A DNA stretch of 64,000 nucleotides. Origin: Purpureocillium takamizusanense (taxonomy: Eukaryota > Ascomycota > Sordariomycetes > Hypocreales > Ophiocordycipitaceae). The notes below the pieces were generated by a model. That model was not told the DNA's origin and made no database searches. It saw only the letters and a program-made list of their open reading frames with translations. The DNA is taken from NCBI RefSeq assembly GCF_022605165.1, contig NC_063079.1, positions 258,001-322,000 on the forward strand. Direction: 5' to 3'. Both the position numbers and the translations under genes were made by a program. Below, piece after piece: positions 10,542 to 20,660 of the stretch (positions are counted from its first letter, which is position 1; each line of letters opens with the position of its first letter).

Positions 10542-13343
10542 TTATGTAGCTAGAATAAGAGCTTGTCTGGCATACGTGTTCACACCTTCTTTCGCCAAGT
10601 CCTCGTCGTCAGCCTTCTCCAGAGTCCATTTGTCAGGGAATATCCTCCGTATCACGTAGGCAGAGCTCTCCACGACCGCCACTCCCCAATCCGTGATTTC
10701 GTCATGCCAATACCACGTAGCATACATGCCGAGCGCCGCCAAGGGCAGGCTCAGGAAGCACGGTATCAGCACCGCGGGCTCCGGCCAACGAGTGATGATG
10801 AAATACAGCGCAGTCGCGATGGCCCCCAACCACACCCCGCCGAACAAGAGGATGAGCAAAGTGGAAAGTACCACCACGAGGGTGGTGAGGAAGCCCACAA
10901 CGCAAATAAAGAAAAAGACAAACTTGGCAATGGCGCGGTTGCCCACCGTGTTCAGGCGTCGCGACGCGGACGACGCCTGCGATGAGGAGAAGCGGTTGAT
11001 GATTGTCGCCCGGCAGTGCAACACGGCCACCCGAACAGACGGAGATCGCAACGACGAGCGAATCAAGTAGGTAGCCAATACCACTGTGGAAAGCGCCACG
11101 CCCCATGTCCAGATGCGCGGTGGCGCGGATGTCATTTCAAACACCTGCATGGAAAAGACCGAGGTGATGAAGGAGATTGGGACGAAAAAGAAGGCAAGCT
11201 CGGTGAGTTTGTTGATGCCCGACGTCTGGTCGATGACCATGGAAGACTGAGCCAGGCCCATGGAAGCGAGGAGCAGGTTGAGGGTCTGCTCCGCACGAGC
11301 CAGGAGCGCCTTGATGTCCACGCTTAGCTCCGTGAGCTCTTCGGTGAGGCTCGGGTCATGGTGAACCGGCACCGTAGCCAGTAGGTGATCACCCCACTCG
11401 CGCAGCTCCTGGAGCGTGGCTCGCATCCAGCTGAGGTTCTGTCTCGTCGAATTGCCAATCGACTCGACAAGTTGCCCATAAAGCTCGGCGCTGATGTCGT
11501 TGTCCAAGTGATCGAGTTGCAGGCGAATCTCGGCCAAGAGCTGTAAGAAGTCGTCCAAGATCAGTCGAGCCAGTATAGAGCCTATGAGTGATTGATCGTC
11601 AAGCAGCTCCTTGGCAGAGAGCTTGTTCATCTGGCGACGTAGTAGACTGTCGGTTCCCAGAGAGTACTTGCGAGCGAAGTCGCGATCCCGAGAATGGGGT
11701 TTCGGGTCTGCATAGTCGGCGCGTAGTTCCTTCACATAGTCCTCGTCGTACTCCTCGTCACTTGTGTAAGCCGACACCGATTCGTCGTCCAACGCGGACT
11801 CTCTGGGAGCGGAAGCAGCGTAGGCGTCTTTTTCCTGATCATCAGGGTGAGCCCGCAGCTTTTTGTTCTTTAGCCGCTGCTTGATTGCTTCTTTCTTCTG
11901 TCGCTTCAACGCCGCCTTTGAGAAGGGGGGCGGTGGCGGGTCAAGAAAGGTCTCCTCGGGCGAAGGCCCTCGCCAGAGCTCTTCGTCTGTGTAGGACTCT
12001 ATCTCGGACGCTCTGGGCAGAAAAGTAAGCGCCGGCGTAACCTCGCCTGTCTTTGTATGCTTCATGCGCCGAATGGGATCAAGCAACAATACAACTGCCA
12101 TGAGCATTATTAGCGTTGCTTCTCTTGAAGCAGACGAGGTTAGGTGAGACTCACTTGTTCTTTTCCCATGGTCGTCCACCCCTGACCAGTAGCTGGCACC
12201 CTCGGGTGCCACAACTCTCAGGTCTCGATTCCTCCAGGCCGATACATTCTTGGGCAGGCCTTCAAATGTGCTATATGCCCGGTAGACATTCGTGGCTTTG
12301 GCTCTTCCCGGCATTTCCTCCGCAGTTGTCGTGCGCGAGTCTTGCTGCTTCTTGCGGCGCTTCTCGCTCGCTCGCTTCGCTTTAGCAAGCCGCGCCTCCG
12401 TCATCAACAAGCCATTCTTGTCCAGAGTAATGTCTCGCTCGACGATCCACCGGCCGTCTCCGAGTCTCCTTTCAATCTCATCCTCATGGAAACCCTTCTT
12501 GCCCAAGTAATGGAGCAAGCCCAGGCGAGCCCAGCGCAGGTGCGCCCACGTCCTGCCTTTCGCACGGCGGGGAGAATTCCACTGTGTGCGCTGGCCAACG
12601 CCAGGAAGAGGCCGGTGGCGGAATCGCGTCTCTCGTTCTGCCCAGTTCATCCATACGGCGTTGGCCACCTTGAGTTGGCTATCGCTCGCCGCATAGCCCG
12701 AGTTTGCGAGATGCTCGAACCAAAACTCTGGGTCGATGCCGAACAGCTGCCCCAATGCGCCCATGACAAACCGACTCAGGTCGGTGACGAGTATGACCCT
12801 GACTTCGGAATTTTCGGGTCGGGACTGCAGCGCGGCAGCCAGGTGCCTCTTCCCTGCAATGAGCGATGTTCGTGGGCCCGTGTCGCCGGCCACATAGTCG
12901 AGGATCGTAATCGAGGCGGATCGAAGACCATCGTAGCGTTCGCGGCGGGTGACGTTCAGCCAGCGCGGGTCCCATCGAGCGCGGTTGTCGAGATGGTTCA
13001 TGTAGATTTCTCCCAGAGTTTCGAGCCAGTGCGATAGATCTGCCAACCCCTCCTCTCCCAGTCTCGATTCGACCGATCGCCGTGTTTCGGCCCCTCCCAG
13101 ATCATGTTCGCCATGTATTTCCAACTCCCTCGAAGTCACGACCGGTTGTTTTCTGGAGCCTCCGTCGAGACATTCTGGCGGCGGTGTGTTGGTCTTCTCC
13201 GCTGGACCGGGCAGGTTTGCGTTTTCGAGCGAGTTGCGTGGGACGTCGTAGTGTGGATTCCAGCGCTCGCTTGTTGGCCAGTCCAGTGGGTAACCCCTGT
13301 CACGGTCCTCTTCGGCCCTGCTGGCTCTGGTTTTCCCAAACAT
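10542..13343 (-). CDS. CorA-like (Mg2+ transporter-type) membrane protein, two exons
   Basis: Large fungal CorA/ZntB-like protein, about 913 aa. Exons are 12155-13343 and 10542-12094. The intron at 12095-12154 is 60 bp, has GTGAGT and CTAAT signals and is in phase without a stop, so an unspliced reading adds 20 spurious residues. An uninterrupted frame continues upstream, but its first codon is TTG, so the ATG at 13343 is chosen. The N-terminal two thirds is soluble and charged, with acidic and basic linkers. The C-terminal core has the family helix ending FFFVPISFITSVFSMQVFEM, then TM2 (WGVALSTVVLATYLI), and two or three further hydrophobic segments. The canonical GMN motif is not seen, as in many fungal CorA-like proteins, so Mg2+ transport is not assured. 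Confidence 0.85.
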   Translation of the reverse strand: MFGKTRASRAEEDRDRGYPLDWPTSERWNPHYDVPRNSLENANLPGPAEKTNTPPPECLDGGSRKQPVVTSRELEIHGEHDLGGAETRRSVESRLGEEGLADLSHWLETLGEIYMNHLDNRARWDPRWLNVTRRERYDGLRSASITILDYVAGDTGPRTSLIAGKRHLAAALQSRPENSEVRVILVTDLSRFVMGALGQLFGIDPEFWFEHLANSGYAASDSQLKVANAVWMNWAERETRFRHRPLPGVGQRTQWNSPRRAKGRTWAHLRWARLGLLHYLGKKGFHEDEIERRLGDGRWIVERDITLDKNGLLMTEARLAKAKRASEKRRKKQQDSRTTTAEEMPGRAKATNVYRAYSTFEGLPKNVSAWRNRDLRVVAPEGASYWSGVDDHGKRTSESHLTSSASREATLIMLMAVVLLLDPIRRMKHTKTGEVTPALTFLPRASEIESYTDEELWRGPSPEETFLDPPPPPFSKAALKRQKKEAIKQRLKNKKLRAHPDDQEKDAYAASAPRESALDDESVSAYTSDEEYDEDYVKELRADYADPKPHSRDRDFARKYSLGTDSLLRRQMNKLSAKELLDDQSLIGSILARLILDDFLQLLAEIRLQLDHLDNDISAELYGQLVESIGNSTRQNLSWMRATLQELREWGDHLLATVPVHHDPSLTEELTELSVDIKALLARAEQTLNLLLASMGLAQSSMVIDQTSGINKLTELAFFFVPISFITSVFSMQVFEMTSAPPRIWTWGVALSTVVLATYLIRSSLRSPSVRVAVLHCRATIINRFSSSQASSASRRLNTVGNRAIAKFVFFFICVVGFLTTLVVVLSTLLILLFGGVWLGAIATALYFIITRWPEPAVLIPCFLSLPLAALGMYATWYWHDEITDWGVAVVESSAYVIRRIFPDKWTLEKADDEDLAKEGVNTYARQALILAT

Positions 13344-15404
13344 GACGTTCTGTTGGGCGTTGTTGACCCGGCGCGCCCAGCCGTGACGGACCGTCAAGCA
13401 CCGGTGACGTCTTCCACGAGGCAACGAGGGGATTGCCTCGGTGCATTATCTTAAGATTGAAGACGACGTTGCTTACGTGGTTCAACGCGCCCCTGGGCGC
13501 GCCCGTCGTCCGCACCCTAGCAAGCTGGGCTTCAGCTCAGTGCTGGCTTGCCGCAAATCGACCTAGTGCGCCTGCAAGACCGTTGCACCACAGAGTAGAG
13601 GGAGGAGACTGGCTATGGCAAATGAAGTGGCGGCCCAGTGCAATTTTGCTCTTACCGCCATGTCGTCAATTCAAGAACATGCGGCAAGATTGTCGAAGTT
13701 TATGAAGATGGCGTGTAAGGAGTGCCGAAAGTTCATTGTTCACGCCTCACACGAGAGATACTTCAAGCTAATGCTATTCCGCTCCTGTAGCCCTAGAGAA
13801 AATGGCTTCCGAGTTTGTGGCCCATCTCCGTACATCTAAATCTCTGCTTGAACGTCCGGCGACCAGTAACCAGATCTACCTCGCCCGACTTACTGAACTT
13901 TCTTCAAACCAGCACTTTTAGCACAAACAATACGTTCCCCAAGTACTTGAAAACCGGGTTATTTGTCTTAAACTTTGAGAAGATTGCGTCACGTCACAGC
14001 CCCGGTCGGTTTGGTGTCAATATCACAGCGGGCGGCACCGGCTCGCGAACACGCAGAAGGCGAGTGGGGATTCTCACCGCTGAACACGATGATAGCCATT
14101 GTTATCACGAGGGAAAGCACTTGAGTCGAACCCGCGTAACGGAATAAAGTTGGGTATAGCGCAGAACCATAGATACGAGATGCAACCCTACAGTCCCCAG
14201 TCGGGTTACGGATAGGTAAGGTAGAGGCGAGAACCGGCTGGCATGTTTTCGCTTTCTTTTATCCGACCATCCTTATAGTCTTGCCTAATATCACTCGTCC
14301 TAGACCAACTTCAGTTTAATTTTTAGTCATGAAAATTCAGTTAATTAAAGCTCCAATACACTTTACCCAATAACTATTGTTTTCGAATGCAAAGCTGTTG
14401 ACTAGTCAAGTATGATTTTACTCTAGTTTAATATGCCTTCCTGTTAGTAAGACATAAGAGTCGTAGATCATAGACTGCGGGTCGAGAGCAGGCCGACGCC
14501 GTGCGTTTCTTATAGCCCGACTCCTGTACGTCATTGGTACCATACGGGAAACGGTCAGTATAAGGGTAATTTTATAGACAGAACTTTACTGATTCAAATA
14601 CTTTTCTGCTCCATTCACACGGTACAGCTAAACGGAATCTTGCAGCTACTCTTTTGATCAGTGCACAAGACCTGATTCCATATGACGAGCCGGGAATGCG
14701 GGTGGTGCATGAGGACTCAAGGTCGGTGACCTGAGCTTAGTGGGCTCAAAGCATTGTCAGTCAGTGAACGTACTTCGTGACGGTCACTTGGCATTGATCA
14801 TGTGCGTGCCCAACGGAGATCCAATGTCATAGGCGGTTATCCTACCATACCTACCAGCCCCCAACGCAGTTCAGCCCAAGGAGACCACATGGTTCAGTAC
14901 GGCACCGGCTCAATAACGCATCAATGAAGAGCAAAAGCGTCGATGACCTTGTCTAATGTCGATCCTCCGCTTCCAAATTTGTATGACCAACACTTTGTCG
15001 TCGTGGCTGACAGGGCTTCGGCATAGATGCTGACACGAACACGCCGCCAGCGAGAAAATGGTCTCAACTTACAGCCATGTCAGGACCGCGTCTTACTCCA
15101 TGTAGCAATAATCGTAGCCATGACGAGAGCCAAGAATAGCATGATGTAACACAAGGGGTGCCTTCGGCCATCATTTCGCCGACGAGGCGACGGCCAGTAT
15201 CGCCAACAGCGACGAGCCGATGCCCGATGGGGCAAAGAACTTGTGCCTTGAGTGTCTCGGGCCCCCTGAGTCAAAAATAGCTTCTTTACAGGTGTGCCCT
15301 GTCCCGCAGCTATGCACATGATGCAGTAACAATGCGGCGCAACGAGGCCCAGGCGGCCGGTAAAGCTCGGGCCAATTCTGGCGGCTGGTATAAGGCGTCC
15401 CGGC

Positions 15405-15441
15405 GCAACCTTGACCGGCGAGAATCGCCGGTCAAGGTTGC
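15405..15441. repeat. perfect hairpin: 17-bp arms, 3-nt loop
   Basis: The left arm 15405-15421 (GCAACCTTGACCGGCGA) is the exact reverse complement of the right arm 15425-15441, with GAA between them. It is GC-rich and lies about 430 bp upstream of the secreted-protein start. No terminator or tRNA context explains it. Confidence 0.9.
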
Positions 15442-15739
15442 ATGCTGACAATGCCGGCTTCTCAGCTGGTGGGTCGCAGGCGACGTGCCGTTGGGGTGCA
15501 TGTAAGCCATTGACAAAGTGATTGGCGGACGGACCACTGCCGATCATCTTGTCCTCCACGGCAGATGGGCGAATTTAGGTATACGAAAACACGATGCGGC
15601 TGTCGTAAGGCTGTTCGCTGACAAGGGGAGAGAATGATCGACATCCCAAACAAGAAGCATGCTTCCACATCAGTGAGTGGGCGCCTCTGACTATATCGAA
15701 CATAACGAGACTGGGAAGAGAGGTCCAAGCTTGGAGGAA

Positions 15740-15747
15740 TATAAATA
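15740..15747 (+). promoter_or_regulatory. TATA-like box of the secreted protein gene
   Basis: TATAAATA lies 123 bp upstream of the ATG at 15870. A C/A-rich leader with an A tract (about 15832-15842) follows, of the kind common ahead of strongly expressed fungal genes. Confidence 0.5.
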
Positions 15748-15869
15748 TGCGTCTTTGGTCTTGTCGAGTCACTTTTTCTTCTCATCTCGAAGCAGAGCAA
15801 CACAGTTTCTTTACAATCCAATAAATTCAACAAAAAAAAAAGACAACACTCTTCAACAAGACATACAAA

Positions 15870-16187
15870 ATGAAGGTCCAGACCGCCATCCCTCTCCTCG
15901 TGGCTCTCGTCTCGGGAGCCCAGGCAGCCAGCACCACTGTCGTCTGGCATGGATGTGCCGGCGAGAGCCAGAAGACACAGTCAGACGGCGATGGCTGCAC
16001 CAACGTGAGCGGCTTCAAGACGGACAACCTGTGCAAGGTGGAAGTGCCGCCGCCTGGCAGCGACCGCTGCGAGTTCTACACCACCATGTGCGGCAATCCG
16101 TTCGGCACCACCTACCACTGCAACGCCGGACAGACCTGTGACACGTCGGCCTGGAGCGCCATCGACTCGTACCGATGCTACCAGTGA
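15870..16187 (+). CDS. small secreted cysteine-rich protein, 105 aa
   Basis: The product is 105 aa with a clear signal peptide (MKVQTAIPLLVALVSGAQAA, cleavage near residue 19-20). The mature part of about 85 residues has eight cysteines (in HGC, DGC, NLC, DRC, TMC, YHC, QTC and YRC contexts), enough for four disulfides. No catalytic motif is visible. Size, secretion signal and cysteine content fit an effector-like or antimicrobial-like extracellular protein, but I recognise no family. The ATG is in a good context after an A-rich leader, and a TATA box lies at 15740. It sits alone between a gene-poor region and the polyol cluster. Confidence 0.85.
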   Translation: MKVQTAIPLLVALVSGAQAASTTVVWHGCAGESQKTQSDGDGCTNVSGFKTDNLCKVEVPPPGSDRCEFYTTMCGNPFGTTYHCNAGQTCDTSAWSAIDSYRCYQ

Positions 16188-16659
16188 TTTGCTTGGGTGC
16201 ATAGCATAGGTAAGAGTTCGTGAGAAACTTGGCGGGGTTGCAGTAGGACTAACACGCTTTTTAGTTTGTGGAATATATGCATTGATGGGAGCAGCATGAA
16301 CTCCGCGATTACATGCAGACAATTAGAATTCTCAGTCGCGGACGCTGGTAGACGCATAGGAGAGGATCGGGGCCGCCCATGAAGCTCTCCAGACTTTTTT
16401 CTAGCAGTTAGCTTGATGGTAGCAAATATACGGGACAGTGATGACGGAACGCTGCTGCGTGCTTTCGGTTCCAGGCGAGGTTGACAGTGCTCCGTTGACC
16501 CGCAATTTTCCCCACGACTTATACCGAACCTCAAAATTCGCCAACCATGATCGATCCACTCGGTTACTTCACGTCTGTCGCTTCACCTTGTACAGTCCGA
16601 GCTCACTATTGTCGTCGGGTCAAGATTATCCAGCTCCTTCATATATCTGCTTGAACGTC

Positions 16660-18846
16660 ATGCGTGCTTGTCTAAACTGCCAAAGGAGAAAAACCAGGTG
16701 CCTGCGAAGCAACACCGAGAACGGGCCATGTTCGTATTGCCTGAGGGCGGGGAAATCGTGTAGCTTCGACACGCCTCCCGACAGAACACCGTTAACAAGA
16801 AGGAACCTGGATGCTGCTGAGCGACGGTGCGCGCAGCTCCAGTCACTCTTACAGTCGCTTCACCGGGACATAGACATCGAGTCGGTACTGAAGCAGCATG
16901 CTGGCTTGGCGTCATGTGCGGCGACCGCTCAAGAGGCCGAAGATGGCGACCAGGATGCATCCCCGCCCAATCGATATGAGTGGCATGAGGGGTCTTTGTC
17001 TCCAGGGTTTGACTCTCCAGAACATGGACTTTCGGTTGCTACCGATGGCATGGCTGTGCTAGCAACAAGTGATGCCGGCTATTTAGGTACGCTGATAACC
17101 CTTATAAAAGCTGTGGGGACATTCATGACTGAACTCAATATAGGGAGCAGCTCTGGCTCGCAGCTGCTTGAGGAGATCGGTACAGCAGTGTCACGGGGAA
17201 TCAACAAGGTACAATCCAGCGTACAACACGGACGCAGTCGGCCTACACCATCAGTTGAGCTTCTGCCACCCGAAATATCGGACCTGTCACTGTCTCATGC
17301 CGCGAACTGTCTTGTCGACGCCTACTTCAATCTTTATAACACTTGCTACCCAATCATACACGAAAAGACCTTTAGGGATCGGCTTGCCGCTGTTCAACGG
17401 CAGGCACCGGCACGGTCGCCGTGGCGAGTGTTGTACTACATGGTCCTCAGCATCGGGCACTGGCTTACACATAGCGAGACCGAGCACTCTAACACACATT
17501 ACTATGCGGCTGCAAGGGCCAATCTGTCCATTCAAATGCTCGAGTCCGGAACCTTCGAGACTTTGCAAGCTTTTCTACTGATCGGGAACTACCTGCAGAA
17601 GAGAGATCACACAAACACGGGTTATAACTTCATTGGACTGGCATGCAGAATGGCCCTGGAGCTGGGTCTGCACCGAGAACTCCCAGGACAGGATGGTGCC
17701 ATTGGTCATGAGCGGCGACGTCAACTATTCTGGGCGACATATTGCTTCGAGAGCGGGTTCAACATTACCACGGGTCGACCCCCAACAATGCTCGGTGATT
17801 TCGTCGATACTCAGTTTCCGCGCAACATCGATGACAAGGTACAGCAAAGCTCCAGTAGTAGTAGTAGCAGCTTTTGTGCTTGTGCCAGAATTGCTGATAG
17901 ACCATGACAGGGACTTCTACCGAGCGCAACAGCGCCTTCAGCCGCCTCCTACCCCACGACGTACTCTGCTATCATCGCCCAAGCACAGCTAGCAAGAATC
18001 GCTGACGCAATCTACGCCGAGTTTCTTGCGGCTAAATCAGCGGGTGCCAAGATTGAGTATCGATCAGCCGAGGCTAGGGAGAGAGATCTCAACGTCTGGC
18101 GCCATAATCTTCCAAAGTACTTCGTCGCGGCGGACGTGCCCCCTTGGTTCAGGGCACCCCGCGCTGTTGTCCTCTGGAAGGAGCAAAACCTTCGCATCTT
18201 GCTTTGGCGAGGGGCTCAGAAGTATCACAGCTTCCTCCCCACATCGGAGAACGCAGAAGAGAAGTGTCTCCATGTTGCGATGCAGACGATCCATGATGTT
18301 GCTGAGTTTTGTACGACTTATGAGTCTGCACTGCATCAAGGCGTCGCTTGGTACGCGACATATTTCCTGTTTCAGGCGGCTCTCGTGCTTTTGGCGAGCA
18401 GTCTTGTCAACCATGGTCAGGCCGATGCATCATCGCAGCGCACAGAACTGCCATGGGGACATGAATACTCGGTGACCAAGGCGCAAACCTGTTTGCGGAA
18501 ACTTGCCGCGATAAGTAGGTCAGCAAGCCGCTGCCTGGAATCTCTCAACGATATCAAGAGTCGACTTCCGATCCCTGCTTCGACTGGCCTGGTAGTAGAC
18601 GGCGTTCGTGACAGCGTCCTGGTTCCGGGAGCCAATGCGTCGATGGTCCTTGAGAGCAACACCGGACAGCCACAACCGTCTTATGAGTGCTCAGAGAGCG
18701 AGAATGGCCTCGCGTTCCATGATGGAGGCCAGGTGTCCGTTAGCGAGCAGGGCGGAGATCTGCAGATGCGGATGCTCAAGAACCAAATGTCTCAAGATTT
18801 TATGGATATGCCTCTAGACTTTTTACTCAATGACTGGGGTGAGTGA
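16660..18846 (+). CDS. Zn2Cys6 transcription factor, probable polyol-cluster regulator, two exons
   Basis: About 704 aa. Exons are 16660-17838 and 17911-18846; the 72 bp intron is GTACAG...GACAG. The zinc cluster starts at residue 4: CLNCQRRKTRC-(x9)-CSYC-(x6)-C, followed by a heptad-like segment (residues about 45-70). A fungal-specific middle homology region then follows: YFNLYNTCYPIIHEKTFRDRL, GHERRRQLFWATYCFESGFN and ITTGRPPTMLGDF. The second exon continues the conserved helical region (SAIIAQAQLARIADAIYAEF). The frame is open upstream to 16438, but the ATG at 16660 places the zinc cluster at the extreme N-terminus, as usual in this subfamily. It converges on the polyol dehydrogenase (100 bp apart), so it probably controls that gene and the two SDR genes beyond it. 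Confidence 0.9.
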
Positions 18847-18945
18847 AATTGCCATATACGAAACATTGAGGCTTTAGTACACACTAGTAATACTCTGCTG
18901 GGAAGCTGTCCCCGTACCATACTAAAAACTTCGGGCCTAACCTAC

Positions 18946-20074
18946 CTATACTCGGACTCCCTCGATCAAATTTTTGATGCCCTCCCCCTTTCTGGTCCTC
19001 TCCCATGCCTCCGGCGCGTTCTCAAATGGAACGATACTGCTTATCATTGCTTTGACGGAAACCGTGCCGGAGGCCAGGAGCTCGAGTGCGAGATCATAAT
19101 CCCCAGGGCCATATCTGAAAGCCGTCTTCAGCACCATTTCTTTCTCGCACATGGCACCCATCGGCAAGGACTGGTTGAACTTTCCCATCCCAATTTGTAC
19201 AATTGTACCCCCAGAAGCGCACGCGTAAATGCCGGTCTGCGCGGACGATTCAACGCCGGTGCACTCGAGAACAACATCTACGCCATCTTCGAGACCGGCC
19301 TCCTTTTTGAACCTCTCAGCTTCTTCATACGGTGTTGAAGATATGTCCGAAAGGAAGGTCGTGTAGCCGAAGGATGCTGCAAAGCCAAGTTTCGTTTCGT
19401 TGATATCAGCAATGTAAACGGTTTTTGCTCCGTACGCCTTGGCCGTAGCCGCAACGAGTAGACCAATTGTTCCTGACCCTTGCACCAATACAGTCTGACC
19501 GGCTCTTAGATCCGCGAGACGAATACCGTGGACGGCCACACTTAAAGGTTCCACAAGAACTGCCTCTTGTAGACTGAGGCTGTCCGGGATCTTATACGCA
19601 AAGTCTTCTGGGACTTTGAACAGGTGACATAGCGTGCCATCCGTCTTCGGCGGGTCGGCGGCAAAGCGCATGCGAGGGCACAAGTTGTACTTTCCGCTCT
19701 TGCATTTATCGCATCGTCGGCAAGGGATGCCCGGCTCAATCGCAACGCGATCGCCAGGCTTGAGTCGTGTCACGGCCGATCCAACGGAATGAACGGTTCC
19801 GGACGCCTCATGGCCCATGACGAGGGGGCTCTCTTCCGAGACTTTCCTCGTGATGCCTCCATGGACCCAAAAATGAACCTTTTCATCTCAGCGGACGCTG
19901 GTTACAAGAAGCAGAGGAACTTACATCGCTTCCGCAAACTCCAACGTAACCGATCTGTACAAGAACATCATGGGCATCATCGATTTGCGGGGTGGGGCGA
20001 TGTTCGAACCGTACTTTGCCCGGCCCAAGCAGCACGCACGACAAATTTGACTGATGAATCGTGTCAGTCACCAT
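18946..20074 (-). CDS. zinc-dependent polyol dehydrogenase (sorbitol/xylitol/arabinitol type), two exons
   Basis: Medium-chain zinc alcohol dehydrogenase, 360 aa. Exons are 19925-20074 and 18946-19878; the short 46 bp intron is GTAAGT...AAAAG. Splicing creates GVCGSDVHFWVHGG, with the catalytic zinc Cys and the SDVHFW signature of xylitol/sorbitol/L-arabinitol dehydrogenases. GHEASGTV follows (His and Glu ligands), and CRRCDKCKSGKYNLC gives the four structural-zinc cysteines. The NAD-binding loop is GSGTIGLL, with an acidic residue in YIADINE indicating NAD+ preference. I take the ATG at 20074 because NLSCVL then falls where it does in homologues. In-frame ATGs upstream exist (20113, 20176). 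Expected reaction: oxidation of a sugar alcohol to the ketose. The exact polyol is not decidable here. Confidence 0.93.
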
Positions 20075-20660
20075 GGCAGAGGGACGGCAAGGTGTCTCAC
20101 GCACATTGGCCATTTCAGTGGGCGTCAAAGTCAACTGTGAAGATGCTCCTTCCCTAGTCGTCATTGTGAGGGGCAAGAGGGGAATGCTTAAGTACTACCA
20201 GCATCTTGTTGGCGTTGCATGGAACTAACACATGCACGTAGATCATTCGGGTTTCGGAGACCGACATGGCTGCCTGTTCGAACGCACCGTGGGAGTCAGG
20301 TCCAGCGCGGCCGGTGGAGCCTGTCGGAGCACTCCACGCCGATAACACGGGTCGCCGGCTCCGACATGAATCCTCTGGGCATTGACAAGCCAGCCCTGGG
20401 GATGGACAGAATGCTTCAGACTACTCTAGAGGTCGGGCGACGGATCCCCGATGATTGTTTCGTTATGGATTACCGCTACCGCTGTTCGCGTACCCATGAC
20501 AGCTTCCATTTAAGCATGGCAACGCTGTTTGTTCGCCTGATCAATGAGAAGACGCCCAGTGACGTTTAGAATTCTTCCTATTACTTCGTTGTGTCGAAGC
20601 CCGCTTCCGCCGGTCATACTCAACACACGAGGTCTCTATACTCTGTACCCGTCACACGAC
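20075..20660. promoter_or_regulatory. divergent promoter of polyol dehydrogenase and SDR
   Basis: A 586 bp region between two divergent dehydrogenase starts. It contains CGGCTCCG (20356-20363), an inverted CGG pair with a 2-bp spacer, and a GGAGCACTCC palindrome just upstream. These are plausible but unproven sites for a Zn2Cys6 regulator such as the one at 16660. Confidence 0.4.

Larger units (their letters stand above)
13344..15869. other. 2.5 kb gene-poor region, partly AT-rich
   Basis: No convincing gene. Short open frames at 13433-14150 and 15080-15950 lack motifs and conflict between strands. Base composition drops to clearly AT-rich between about 14240 and 14660, unlike the flanks. 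The right end carries the promoter of the secreted protein at 15870 and a perfect 17-bp-arm inverted repeat at 15405-15441. Confidence 0.5.

Noticed and set aside
13433..14147. Several 70-110 codon plus-strand frames downstream of the CorA-like gene
   Set aside because: No signal, domain or splice support; mixed composition running into AT-rich DNA.
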